Source: Tubulanus polymorphus (lineage: Eukaryota; Nemertea; Palaeonemertea; Tubulaniformes; Tubulanidae). From it: a stretch of DNA of 64,000 nt. Shown here one piece after another: positions 1 through 11,870 of the stretch. The stretch's first letter is position 1, and each line of letters begins with the position of its first letter. The stretch is taken from positions 11,896,850 to 11,960,849 of the forward strand of contig NC_134029.1 of NCBI RefSeq assembly GCF_964204645.1. Reading direction: 5' to 3'. The notes beneath the pieces were generated by a model, which was not told the DNA's origin, made no database searches, and was given only the letters and a program-made list of their open reading frames with translations. The position numbers were made by a program, and so were the translations under genes.

Positions 1-109
1 CATATCACTAAAGCAAATTTTCAAACTTTTAGCCATTCTATGAAATACAAATAGATTAGGATTTTAGGGTTTTCTGGCCATTTAGTAGAAAACCCTATTT
101 TTATTCATT

Positions 110-168
110 TGACCATTATTATTATGATTGTTATTATCATTACTATTATTGTTATTGTTATTACTCTG
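110..168. repeat. ATT/GTT-rich trinucleotide microsatellite
   Basis: An imperfect run of TTA/TTG units, interrupted by ATC and ACT variants. Confidence 0.7.
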
Positions 169-624
169 GCACCGTTTCTCTTCTCGGAGCCCCGATTCCT
201 AGATATGATTAAATCCTAAATGGATTTGAGATAAACTGAATTGATTAAAATTAAATCTGTTATTTAATTTTGAGAAAAATGTTTCACAAAAATGTTACTC
301 TAAACATGGTTTGATTGCCATTGTTAGCTTCATATTTTTAGCAAAGAATACATTTCAAACATAACTGTTTTAGACATACATGCGTACTCGTTCATGAAAC
401 TAGGGAGTGGGATATTTCTTATCCAATATTTCGCTTCAGATTAACTGATTGTCTGTAGAAATATGAATATGTACATTTAGAATCTCATTGTTGCAGAAAG
501 TCATCTTAATTTTTCTACGTAGAAACTATAATATAGTTTTGGTTGCAAATCTGTTTGGTTGAAATGAATGAGTACTTCAGACCCTATTGTGTCGTCAAAA
601 TGATTGTAATTTTTCTCCACAAGA

Positions 625-706
625 CTTGCTAGGTTTAGGTTATATACAATTATGATAGTGAGTGCCTTGCTAGGTTTTGGTTATACACAATTATGATAGT
701 GAGTGC
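625..706. repeat. Tandem duplication, 41-bp unit x2
   Basis: Copies at 625-665 and 666-706 both begin CTTGCTAGGTTT and end TATGATAGTGAGTGC, with a few substitutions between them. Confidence 0.85.
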
Positions 707-824
707 CATGTTTGCTTTTCCCTGGGTATAAAAAATTGAAAATAGTTTTTGTTACATTAATTAGATTAAAGCATTAATCAATGGCAATGTGTCATTTTAT
801 ATTGAGCCTTTGTCACCAGATTGT

Positions 825-977
825 AAGGCTAAAAAAAGGATACTTTGTTTCTCATAATCAGTCAGGTCTCTTTAGTTGACTGTGAATCAAATTTGTAATC
901 AGGTCATTTCTATAACTACTGGGTCAACTTAAAAGCTCAGCAGAAATGAGAAACAAAGTATCAACTTTATTAGCCTT
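825..977. mobile_element. Short element with 31-bp terminal inverted repeats
   Basis: Left arm 825-855 and right arm 946-977 are inverted copies; they share GATACTTTGTTTCTCAT exactly and differ slightly near the outer end. About 90 bp separates the arms. This has the form of a MITE, but no clear target duplication is visible. Confidence 0.55.
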
Positions 978-1410
978 ATGTATAAAAATTTATAATCATT
1001 CGTGGAATGCTGCATATGAGGTTTGGTTAAAGCCTTGATTCCCCTTGGCTGAGATATAGTCAAGCAGTCTCTGGAATCTTTTATTGCAGCAAGCTAGTTT
1101 AACCATGTTTGGGCTTGGTATTTAAACAACTTGTAAATTACGAATTATTGTATGCCAGTTCAGTGGTTTTGCTTATGCGAGCTGTGTGAATCAGTCATTT
1201 CAAGGGGTTATGAATATTTTTTGAACTCCCATTTGATGACTCATTGATATCTTGCGTGTACTTTCCATGTGAGCTGATTATTTTTGAGACTTAAATTCAG
1301 AGATAAAGATAAAGGGTCTCGCTTAGTGTTTACATGTTACACACACACACATATAATATTCTTTTACACACATGTATGTTCAGTGTGGTTTGTGAGCTGC
1401 TCCGGTTAGA

Positions 1411-2203
1411 AGGGGCACTAAGGTCGCCCTTACAGCTGGGACTACAACTAGAAGCGATTGATTCGAGCAGCGATCGTCAGCGACTGGTTTTTTGCCAGTT
1501 GCGGTGACCTGAGCGCATCTACAACTGACGGCGACGGAAAACCTGCCAGTCGCTATGAGTTGAACATGTGTTGAACTTTCAGCAACGCGTCACAGCGACT
1601 ACCACTAGTTGTGCCACTAGTTGTGCGGCGTTTATGTCGACCTGAGCGCTTCTGCAACCAGTTTCCGATATCCAACTAAGAGGACCTTCACTTTGCCGCT
1701 GTTTATGGGTTCAGTCCTGCTATATAATGTTTATTTAAATAATTTCATTTTGGCCACTTCTTGTCAATAACTTACTTTTTGTTCATTCTATAAACACTGA
1801 TAAAGAGTACAGTCTTCATCTTGAAATTGACTCTAAAAAGTGATTTTTGAACGAAAATGACAAACTACTTTATCGCCTTATCGTCGGCAGATTGAATCGA
1901 ATTGAATCGATGAATCCCTGCAATGAGATGTGGCTTAATTTGCTTAAATCAAGAAATATTTGAACTAAATATTCAGTCAGAAACAAACATACGCGCTGAT
2001 AAACATGGGCTGTGATCACGTGATCAATTAAATCGTGCTTTGCAGCAACAGTTGTAGGCGACCTGAACACGCAGCTGATAAACGTTGAATGTTTTGATCA
2101 GTTGCTAGCAGTTGTCGCTAGTTCTTGTTGTAAGCGACCTGAGCGCAGTCTACAACTAGTGGTCTTCAGTTGTGTCACATCGTAGGGCGACCTGAGTGCC
2201 CCT
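1411..2203. mobile_element. Non-autonomous DNA transposon with 20-bp TIRs and subterminal repeats
   Basis: The left end AGGGGCACTAAGGTCGCCCT (1,411-1,430) is the inverse of 2,184-2,203 with one mismatch. Variants of CGACCTGAGCGC recur inside at about 1,507, 1,638, 2,060 and 2,132, mixed with CAACTAGTTG-type palindromes, like subterminal transposase-binding repeats. No transposase frame is present. The superfamily is not determined because no clean target duplication is seen. Confidence 0.65.
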
Positions 2204-2937
2204 AAAGATGATTCCTGAACAATAACCTGATTGCATCTGTTTACAATACTGCCATGGAGAAACTCTATTGCTCAATGCAGTAAAGGTGCTGATTCATCTT
2301 GGTCTGACAATCATTTTGTGATATCAGGAAGGGGTGATAAGATCTGCAATATCAGGTTTTAGTAATATTTATGAGTCTTCTGTTAAAAACAAAATATAGG
2401 TTTCAAATTAATGACAAAGGCCTAACTAACACAAGACTAACACAAGTCAGTTGTCCTAGTTAGATTGCCCTTTAGGGTATACGGATCTCCCGAGACCACC
2501 AAATCTTATGCGACATGGCTGAATTCTGAGTTGAATTCTAAAAACAAATTTTCAATAAAGATTTTGGCACTTTTGGTAATAATGAAATCAAAGCCTCATT
2601 TTATCATTCCATAGCATACATTTTATCTTCCTAGCAGGGATGTATACATTTGTATACATACAAACGAATACTTAGTAGTGCTTCAAATCAGATATCTTTT
2701 ATGGTACACAAATGATAATTGAAGAAACACATTAAATCACTAATTACATTTATGTATTGATACGATTTCGTTGGTATTTTTCTTCTTAAAACCTTGCCAG
2801 TGATCGATACATGTACAAGGGAGAATTCACACTTGGACACGTGAAGGAATAAATACGAGAAAGAAATTTGTCAAAGGTGGTCGGAATTCGAACTCGAACA
2901 GCTGATTTAGATTTTTGCGTGATAAAAGCTTAGTTAA

Positions 2938-3225
2938 CCCTCTCAGTGCTGACTAATTAATACCCTATAGTGCTGGAGAAAATTTGAAAATTCTAAAAAA
3001 TTCCACCCTAGTGTGTTGAACAATGGGAATACCACTATAGTGCGTCTACACCGCAGTGCGGTGTATCGTTAGTTACTAGTATTTCACTATGTTTGACACT
3101 TGCTGCCATTTTTCAATAGAGATAATTACAAATTACTAATTACATCAATACACCGCAGTGCGGTGTACTAGCAAAATCCATCACTGATTCATACACCGCA
3201 CTGCGGTGTAGACGCACTGAAAGGG
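2938..3225. mobile_element. piggyBac-type MITE with TTAA duplication and three 19-bp palindromes
   Basis: TTAA sits at 2,934-2,937 and 3,226-3,229. The ends CCCTCTCAGTGC and its inverse match in 11 of 12 positions. Inside are three copies of TACACCGCAGTGCGGTGTA or its inverse, at 3,047, 3,149 and 3,192. TTAA targeting and CCY ends are diagnostic of piggyBac elements. Confidence 0.8.
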
Positions 3226-4869
3226 TTAAGGAAATCTGAAAATTTGCCTGACTTCATCAGAGTCTACTGTATATGTGTGTTTACATCTAATCATGCTTTA
3301 ATTCCCACTCGGTAATTGGATGACGTATTTTATTGGAATGTTATTGATTTAAGTGAACGCTGTCCTCGTCTAAAATGCTGATGATTTGACTGTGATGGTC
3401 GTCAGTTGAATTTTCGTATAGGTCAGATCTGTTTTTCATGGAACACATCCATTACCTTGACATAATATGACAATTTGTCTTTATATATATCGCTGACCAG
3501 AGACTGTGAGCCTTGTAATACAAGAGATCAGGACAAATTTATCAAAGATCTCCTACCCTCCCTTCTTGGCAGTTAGTTGTTACTAGCAATACTGAAAGTT
3601 TACCATTCACTCTATATCTCTTTACACCCTGGTAAATATTTAGTCAAATAATATTTATTATAGTACTACATGTCACCCCAAAGGGTTTTGCCTGTCCCGC
3701 TGTTAATTGTTGAAACAACATGCATGCACAGCATCATGTACATTGTCAAGGTCATGCAAACATAATATTTTTTAAAGAATGTAAAAATTCTCCAATGATC
3801 TAGTAGTAAATCTAGTCCATGGTACATATTTTAGAAGCAGGCTGACGTGAAAATATGATTCCGATTGACGTGAAGACATGAATAATTTAGCTTCGCAATG
3901 TGGTGTTTTTCACACCATTTCATAAGTCACCAGCATCAATAAGTCTCTCTCCTTCCCTTTCATCAAAGCAATGTCTTATTTTTCCTCATTTTAGTAGTTC
4001 TTTGATCATTGTTGTGTTTTTATCTTCTGTTTTGTGCAGTTAGTCCAGTCAATTCTACATCCATTTCTGAAGACTCTTGACCCCTTGTGATGATTAATGA
4101 ATCCTCACTGGTACATCATTTTAAGTTGTTAGGTAGCAGAAAAATAGCTAAACCGATTTTGGGGAACCAAACTACTGTGAAAATGTGTCAACTAGGTCAT
4201 ATACCGAATAATATGATTCATAATGATCTTTCCATTCTGTTGTTTTTACTTTTCTCATTGACATACGTACTAGAAGTAGTAGTTGGTTGCACAAACACTA
4301 TTTCAGTATTTATGTTGGATAAGTCTAATTGGATCCAATCTGACTCCAGTCAAGCTTGCGTTCTTCATAAGATTGACGTTTATTTCGACTTGTAGAATTT
4401 TGCTATTCTTTTATCAGCCTGTACACATGTCAGCTTACTCTAAGTTTTGCAAGCTAGATAATGAGCAAGCTATTGTCCACCGATGAATATTGCCAGTGCC
4501 TGCATACTGCTCAATGCAACAAAAATTCAAAACGCCAAGAAATCACCTAGTGTGCACCGGCTTTAGTGCAATAAAAGTGATTTTGCTCTGGTAGGTATGT
4601 AGCAGTAAACCAGTATCAGATTGTCCTGAACATTAAGTTCATGAGATTCCAGATGTACTGCAACACTCCATCCAGATGGTTACAGCATGCGTGCACCTGG
4701 CCCCTGTAATCCTGATCAGTTTTCTTCTTGCAGTTGTTGATGTTCTCTCAGTTCAAATCTCAATACAATAAATTGCTAAATGTCTTTTGAGTCATTTTCA
4801 ACTGTTAAATTTGATTGAGCGTTGAAGTACCATAAGCAGGATCCCTTGACATACTTTTAAAAGGACAAT

Positions 4870-5133
4870 AGCCATGTCACGCAAGCATTTTTGGCCCAAA
4901 TTTGGCCTGACTGAAAACGTTGAACCTGGACTGAGACTAATTTTTGATAAATGTTTACGTGTGAATTGCAACTGGTTCCAGAACTGACTCGTATCACTTT
5001 TTTGAGCATTGTTAAATATCAAGGGAGTGGTTTACATGCGAACACGCTCACTAATTAGGCATTGGCCAAATTTTACTGGGGCCTGATTCGCCTCAATTTG
5101 GCCAGGCCAAATCTTCTCTGTTTGATTGTGGCT
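4870..5133. mobile_element. MITE with long imperfect inverted ends, copy A
   Basis: The left end begins AGCCATGTCACGCAAG and runs into TTTGGCCCAAATTTGGCC. The right end, inverted, begins AGCCACAATCAAACAGAG and runs into ATTTGGCCTGGCC. It belongs with the copies at 11,472-11,640 and 38,524-38,738, sharing an inner AATTAGGCATTGGCCA block. Confidence 0.55.
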
Positions 5134-6126
5134 AATATTTTAGGATTTGATTGGATTTCCTGTTTTTCAAGAAGGGTTTCACTCTTGATTTCTCTATATT
5201 TCTGTCGTGATTCTGACAATGACTTATCTTTATATGTTGTTATTCGGTATGTGGAGGAGATGTGATGGCCCTTGTGACTGGCATCTCAACCAGTCACTGT
5301 TTCTGTTTAGAAAATCCTATCGATTTTGAGAATTATTTGCTGTGCAGGAAATTTGAGATGAACATTTGCTGGCACTTAAAGTGGTAAGCCATGCTTTTTA
5401 TTTTCCCTTATTGATCATCATTATTTTGACAGAAGACTAAATTTATCTGACTGCGGTGACATCCGATTTAGATGTTATTTATATCTCATATAGACCTATT
5501 GTTTCACAAAATTATTTCAATAAACATCCAAGTTAAACAATTAGTTGATCGAATCCTATTTTCTTGAAATGCTATGACTCATTGCGCTTTGCAGTATAAA
5601 GCATTATGGATAATGAAACCTCTGAACGAAAAAGATATATAACTACAAAATATGTGAGTGGTGCGTGAACAGTGTGACAGGTCTTCATATTCCTATTATT
5701 ATTCCAATCTACGTATTCTTGAAGACATTCACACTGTGCGTCATTGCCCTGGATTTTTGAAATCTTAATATCTGTCATGATTGGATTGACCATCATAATC
5801 TGATAAAAGTTAGTGATTCATTTTGTTGACCAAACTGACAAAATAACAATATCACCTTTGAATTATTCTATGACTCCTGCCCTTTCAATCATCATAGCAT
5901 ACGTATATATAGCCGGAGTGGTGTAGAAAAAGGATTTTGTTTTTCTAGGTTAAGGTTTCAATGAGGTGAAGATGGTTTTGTAATGTACTATTATCCCAAG
6001 TGACAGGGTAACTCTGCCCTGTCAGTATTGACTAAAAAGTTTGATGAATATGGATGACTGAATCAATAGAAATTCATTGTTGTGGTTTTTGGCTATGGAT
6101 TATCCTATTGTTATTCTTGGTTTCGG

Positions 6127-6210
6127 TTTTATAGACTGGTATTAACTTAAACCCGGGGGCTAACTCAATTCATTTAACTCCCGGGTTGATGCTAATACTA
6201 CTCTATAAAA
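6127..6210. mobile_element. Fold-back element, 84 bp
   Basis: The arms TTTTATAGACTGGTATTA and TTTTATAGAGTAGTATTA (inverse of the right end) continue into ACCCGGGGGC and ACCCGGGAGT. The whole element would form a nearly complete hairpin with a short loop. Confidence 0.6.
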
Positions 6211-7916
6211 TTGGCCCCTTAATTTTTCTGCTTGTAGGAATGAAAAGCATGGCCATTAATGATAAGAGTCTGCATTTATGTATATTGCACTCTTTTTCTA
6301 GCCTCAAGGAAAGGTGGAAGATCGTAAATGATGAGTATGATATGCTGAGTTACTCTGTAGTATATGTGATTGAGTGTCAGTGTGTTGTGGTTTGGTAAAC
6401 TCTCCACCCGATGTCTGGGAAAATGTTGTACCAGGCACGTGAACTGGAGTAGTGATACACCTGGTTTATCTTGCTTTTACCTTGGGTTTACTATTGCAAT
6501 AAGTAGCACTGGCGTATACACAGTGCGTGCCAGTGTGTGCCAATCTCTGAAAGTTACTCATCAACATCTTTTTCTCACGTGTCATAGGACATTGTTACTG
6601 ATTCAAACCTGCTATGAGACAGTTGATATGCCAGCACATATTTCATTTCACATGAGTTGGTGAAGTTTAACAGTCCAATGATTCATTGATAAGACTCTAA
6701 TTTTTATGTCACTGATTTTCTGATCATGTCATATCAACTCATTATATTTCCATATCGTGTGATCATGTTTAATATGATGAGATGAACATAAATTTTTCAC
6801 AGATTTCTTGTTGTACTGTTTCATTTGTCATATATACCCATGGGCAACGTTTTTTCCTGTGGAATAAAACCAGATAAGACTGATCCGCATGGTGCAGAGC
6901 GGAAACTGTCAAGAGCAGAAATCAACTGGATTGCTTCATAACTTCCTAGCATGTAGAGATAAGAATCTGAAAATGTGGTGGGCCATAAAGAAATGTAACT
7001 GTTTGATCTAACAAAAGTTTAATACTCTTCCTTACATAAGATACCATGGCATCAATTGGAAATGGTCAGTCTTCATTTCTTATTAATAAAGATTTTAGCC
7101 TAGGCCTACTTAGGGTGTAGCCCCAGTGGGTAATGTGCTAACTTTTTGTCCATTTAAAATATGAACATTAACTGGTTTTAACTTAAAGGTCTTTTAACGT
7201 GAACTTTGGATTCTCCCTACCAGACAGGCGCATTAATGATTCTGTTATTCGGGAGCAATTGGTTTCACTGTTTTTGTTATCCAGTGGGTATGGTGTATTA
7301 GAATTGTTAAGGGCATGTCATCCTACGACCCCTAGTTGAAGATGCTACACCTCACTTATCAAGTGAAGTTTTGGCATTGCCAATGTCATTGACTTATGGT
7401 GTGCATAGGCCACTAAGGGTTAAAACCAACACAATCAAGTAACAAAAAGCTTTCATTGATCTTTGGTTGAGATTCGTTCTTTTCACTCAAAGTACAAAGA
7501 AATGAAAAGGCATCAATGAAGTTCCAACCTAGATCCCCCCTCCCGGTCTTCCGGCTCGAGATGATAAAAATCACTGGTTAATATTCATACAAAAAAGAAT
7601 ATAAGTGTTGTTAAGGTTCTCCTCTGTGATATTAATTTGGCGTTTGTGACATGATAAAAGCTGTAACCAACTAGTGCTTAAACACAGGGAAAACAACCTC
7701 AGTGAAATGTTCAAGTTCTGAATAGACTGCACATATCAACCTATAGAAACCACAATGGAGAGTGTTTGTGAGAAAGTTACCTAGTGACCGAACCGGTCAC
7801 TGGGTATGATCTCGGATCAGATTATTGCTATTTTTATATGGATAATTCTTGTTTCTCTCAATTTCACGAGCTTTGATCCAATTCATGGTAGTTTCAATCC
7901 AAGTGTGCATACGCAG

Positions 7917-8008
7917 GCGCGTTGGAAGTAATTTTTGATTGCTGCGGCCAAATACTGATTTTGGACAGGTTCAGCTTTCGCCGCTGCAGTTGCTCACTTC
8001 CAAACGCC
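7917..8008. repeat. Imperfect hairpin, about 92 bp
   Basis: GGCGCGTTGGAAGTAA near the left pairs with GGCGTTTGGAAGTGAG (inverse of the right end), continuing into TGCTGCGGCC and TGCAGCGGCG. It could be a decayed fold-back element. Confidence 0.4.
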
Positions 8009-10431
8009 ACTGACATAGCAATGCAGTGTGCTTATATTGTGTTCAGTATTCCACTATCAAGTGCAATGCCAATGATTTGGTGATTGTAACTAAAAAAATG
8101 TTCTAAAACAAAATTTGTGTGCGAAGACAAATAGCAGGAATTGTTCACTTCATTTCCTCGGAATATCTTCTGTCTATCTAAATATATCTTCGAAAAAGGG
8201 CCTATGCCATGAATGAAGTGAAGGAATCAATTTGCCATGGTTCCTAGTCATGGTTCAATGATTGTCGAAACTGGACCATATTGTAATTTTATGTTGTCAG
8301 TTTCGTCATGAGCTATACCAAGGCCAGGCTGGTGAGCTGCATATTGGGATTAGGATTTGACAGATTGTTGATGGGATTATCACAAAAGATTACTATGTAT
8401 CCAGTAAAGGAATTACGGTGCATACTGTAAGAAACATGTCAGATATGCTTTGCATGCGTTGTGTGTAAGCCAACAATAACTTGCAAAAAAAAAAATCTGC
8501 GGTAATGGGCTTTCTGCTGGTACAGGATATTGAGTCAGCAATACTGGGGTTGGTAGGTTTGGCATTGTATGAAAATTGAAATTAATTAGAAGCTGCAGTG
8601 TTTGAAACTCATCTGTTTGTGCTTTACACTTTCGATGTGCGATTAGTGCCATTTAAAAATTTGTCATTCAAAGATGAAACTATGAGTAGATAATTCTTTA
8701 AAACATTCCAGTTATGTAGTAATTAACGTTCAGAGTTAGGTATTTTTTGGCAAAAATTTGATACATCTAAAACAATTCTATTGTTACTGAATTTCTGTTA
8801 GGCCTATATAAAAGCCCGATATGGGTCCGAACAAATGGATCAGAAATTTATGTACTGGTCTTTGCCATTAGTTAAGTATCATAATTTGTTTGACATTGAG
8901 AAACAATATTCATAGGCCTAATATGATACTATTACATACAGTTGCCTCTCACATGCTTTTGTGTATGTTGCAAGATGTTTTCCTGGTGATGCACTGATAG
9001 CTCAACATTGACATTTGTGTCTCCGAAATATTAACGACTATTTTACTTTTGGAATACATTTATTACAACTGAAATAACATTCCAAATAGACTTTATTTCT
9101 AAATTATAATTAGGCAAAAATATGTGCCATGTTTATTTGTCATATTTAGAGTTCATGAGAAGGAAGAAAATCATACTTGACAACTTAAGCCACATTCACC
9201 CTCCAAATTCACATTCTTGTTCATGTTTACAAATTGTCTGGAATTCGTGTTTTCTGTGCCGTTAAAGCAAATTTTAAATTGTATAGCCCGAATCGTATTT
9301 CGTAGTCCGGTCCTATAATTGCGGAACTAAATCAAGTGTTGCCATCGATCCATGGTGGCAAGAACTTATGGTGTTTAACTCTTTCATTGCCAATTTCACA
9401 GGCAACAATGGCCACTGTGTCAAATTTCGGATTGTGAGCGCGTGTTTTCTCTGGGACATTTTGCTATTAGCCAAATGTTTAACATGTTTGATAATTTTCA
9501 ACGCAAGTATGCATGCGTGTGGGGAACTCGGTGACATGGATTACTAGAATTGATTAAGGTCATGATTTCCCCAATCTGGATTTTCAGGTGTGGAGATTCA
9601 ATACAGACAGCAGAATTCCCTTTATCCAAATAAATGCCACAAGGGTGATGAAAAGGTCCTTGTAAATGCTGTAGATGTAGTTAGTGTTATTTGATGCATG
9701 CCCGCGCATTTTTCAGTTGGTGGAAGGGTGTGCAGGGATTTGGCTGTGGAAGGAGGCTATTTTTCTGCGCTAAGTGCGCACAAACTTTGCGCAGCCAAGA
9801 TGAGTACGGAATACTTGCTCCTGTAAGAGCAGCTGAATTCTAAACAAAAAGCAATTCTTCGAATATAACTCTAACTCTGCTATTGCTTCCTTTATTTCAT
9901 CCCATAAGTATATCTTGTTAAATAGTCCCTTTTAATTTGTTTATATATGGTGTGAGCCAAATATCATATTTTTCTAATGAAACTTGGTCACGTTGCAATG
10001 TAAGTAATGAATGCATATTTAGCGATTTTTTCATTATGGATATCTCGCAATATCAATTAATAGCTGACACGAGTTTTGTCGTCGATTTATGTAGGTTTAT
10101 ATCATTTATTCGTGGTATGAAATGATTTTGATGGTTTATGATTAAGATAGCGCCAAGTAATTTATAAAAAAGAAGGATATAATCAGGGCAAAGGCTCGGC
10201 TTGATGATTATGTCAGTAGAGAAGGATTTTTTATGATACTGAATAAATAATGTGCGCTGCTGCCTGTAGTAGCCTGTGTATAGCAGCACAGATGGATCAG
10301 TCAAGAGTTAGCAATGGCAATATATTTGGTCTGATCCTTTATTTAAATTTTGACAATGGATTACCATTGAAGGCAGGATAGGATAAGGAAGATCCATTAT
10401 GAGAATATGTAACCAGTCATCTGTGCGTACC

Positions 10432-10486
10432 ACTGATGGGTATGGTTCAATGATAGGTCCACTGATAGGTATGGTTCAATGATTGT
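10432..10486. repeat. Tandem repeat, 29-bp unit, about 2 copies
   Basis: CACTGATGGGTATGGTTCAA is followed 29 bp later by CACTGATAGGTATGGTTCAA. The TGGTTCAATGAT core also occurs singly near 8,250. Confidence 0.7.
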
Positions 10487-10940
10487 AATGTACATAAGAC
10501 AATAGGGTTAAGCACTCATGGCCCTACAATTCTGATAGTATCAAGTATCAACTCGCTTATCCCTCATTGCTGTAGCAGAATGTAGCAACAATGCCACAAT
10601 AATAATATCATCAGTGAAAATGACAGTAGGAAAAAATGCCACCTATTGATTTTTTTCAATGAATGGTTGATAAATGGCTATTAGTTTTTAGCTGAAACGT
10701 CGCTCAAATATATATACATTTCTATTCAAGAACTTTGCATTTTTGGCTTAATTATTGTGGGATTTCTCGCGTTTATTCATCATACACGGATATTGTGTAT
10801 CTAATCGACTCTAAGGATGATAATAAACTGTAACAGTTTAATTTCACACTTCTATCGAGATTATATACACGTCCGAAGTATGTATGATAAATTAACTGCT
10901 GATTAAGAATTTGATTTAAACTAGCAATAGACTAATCATT

Positions 10941-11060
10941 TTTAGCCCACTGAAGACTAGTCCCAGCTGGCTATTGCATTCGCTGTTTGTCTGTCGGGAC
11001 CGAATCCTGTTTTTTTGGGAAGTTTTAAAGCCAGTTCTATGGATCTGTCTTGATATATAC
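10941..11060 (+). repeat. F1 family fragment (5' end only)
   Basis: It begins TTTAGCCCACTGAAGACTAG, the F1 5' hairpin, followed by the F1 phrase GGCTATTGCATTCGCT. Homology fades after about 120 bp. Confidence 0.6.
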
Positions 11061-11143
11061 AGTTCATACATGTATCTACCCTGCCCTAGGGATCATGATG
11101 ATGTATCTTGATGGTATGCTGCTCATACTGAGAAATATAAGCT

Positions 11144-11470
11144 CAGGGGCGGCGGAAGCTGTTGGACATTGGGTAGGCCACACGGTTAAGTGGAACTTTT
11201 CGAGAAGATAAAGGTACTGTTCATTCACTGAAACGGCAAGCTGCGTAGTGGCGCAATCTGAGTGGACGCCTGCCGGAGCTAGGAGGACACCCCTACAAGT
11301 TTTCCAAAAGATTTTGAAAAATAGCTTTGAAAGATGCCTCTAGCGATCCAATTTGAGACAAATCAGGTTATGCTTGAATATACAAGACATGAATGAATTT
11401 AAGCGGAACTTGGGGAGAAATAGTTGGGTCAAACATGGTCTACCCAGTTGACCTGGTTCTGCCACCCCTG
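11144..11470. mobile_element. hAT-like MITE
   Basis: The ends CAGGGGCGGCGGAAGC and, inverted, CAGGGGTGGCAGAACC match. Further in, TTGGGTAGGCCA pairs with CTGGGTAGACCA. The flanks AAGCT and TAGCT hint at a short duplication with one change. CAGGG ends fit hAT elements. Confidence 0.55.
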
Positions 11471-11471
11471 T

Positions 11472-11640
11472 AGCTGCGATCACACAAGAGGTTTTTGCCT
11501 GGCTAAACTGTTCAGATGGGTGCCAAATGAGTGAATGCTCGACTTGTGAACGCGTTCTCTAAATAGGCACAGGCCAAATTTGACTTAGGCCAGATCTGTG
11601 CCAATTTGGCCCAGGCAAAATCATCTCTGTGATCCTGGCT
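11472..11640. mobile_element. MITE with long imperfect inverted ends, copy B
   Basis: The left end AGCTGCGATCACACAAGAGG and the inverted right end AGCCAGGATCACAGAGATGA both continue into TTTTGCCTGGC or a close variant. The element abuts the hAT-like MITE one base upstream and lies 75 bp before semaphorin exon 1. Confidence 0.6.
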
Positions 11641-11714
11641 ATTGTGTAACTCGCCCTGTGCTGTATTTATCAGAATGTGATAAGTAATTGCATTTGTCTT
11701 TTTCTATGTTTCAG

Positions 11715-11732
11715 ATGATAGATAAAACATGA
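11715..11732 (+). promoter_or_regulatory. Five-codon upstream ORF overlapping the semaphorin start
   Basis: The exon begins with ATG at 11,715, opening MIDKT and stopping at TGA 11,730-11,732. The stop overlaps the main ATG (11,729-11,731) in an ATGA arrangement. If leader splicing uses this acceptor, ribosomes would meet this uORF before the semaphorin start. A regulatory effect is inference. Confidence 0.45.
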
Positions 11733-11870
11733 GGCCATGTAGAGTGTGGTCATTATGGCGAGTGCCTGTGCAGCTAATTTTATTCATTACGTTCCTGATT
11801 CTCAATCGTTCGGGTCACACCCTCAGCTGGCAGATTTACTATAAACCAAACAGCAGATTTGTCATCACAG
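11715..11870 (+). CDS. Sema1a: Semaphorin coding exon 1 with 14-nt 5' leader
   Basis: A pyrimidine-rich acceptor ending TTTCAG precedes 11,715, so this is not the first transcribed exon. The ATG is at 11,729-11,731 and the donor GTAAGT follows 11,870. It encodes residues 1-47, with the signal peptide core VPVQLILFITFLIL, and leaves one nucleotide for the next codon. Intron 1 (11,871-17,939) holds an F1 repeat fragment and no coding sequence I can recognise. Confidence 0.88.

Larger units (their letters stand above)
1..11714. other. 5' flank or leader-intron region without coding exons
   Basis: No reading frame here shows a recognisable domain or consistent splice structure. The leader exon or exons of the semaphorin may lie here but cannot be located from sequence alone. 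The region holds several short transposable elements, listed separately, and otherwise AT-rich unique-looking sequence. Confidence 0.6.

Noticed and set aside
2850-2935. Possible tRNA or SINE near GGAATTCGAACTCGAAC
   Set aside because: Only a B-box-like phrase is present; the A box is poor and no cloverleaf or tail is seen.
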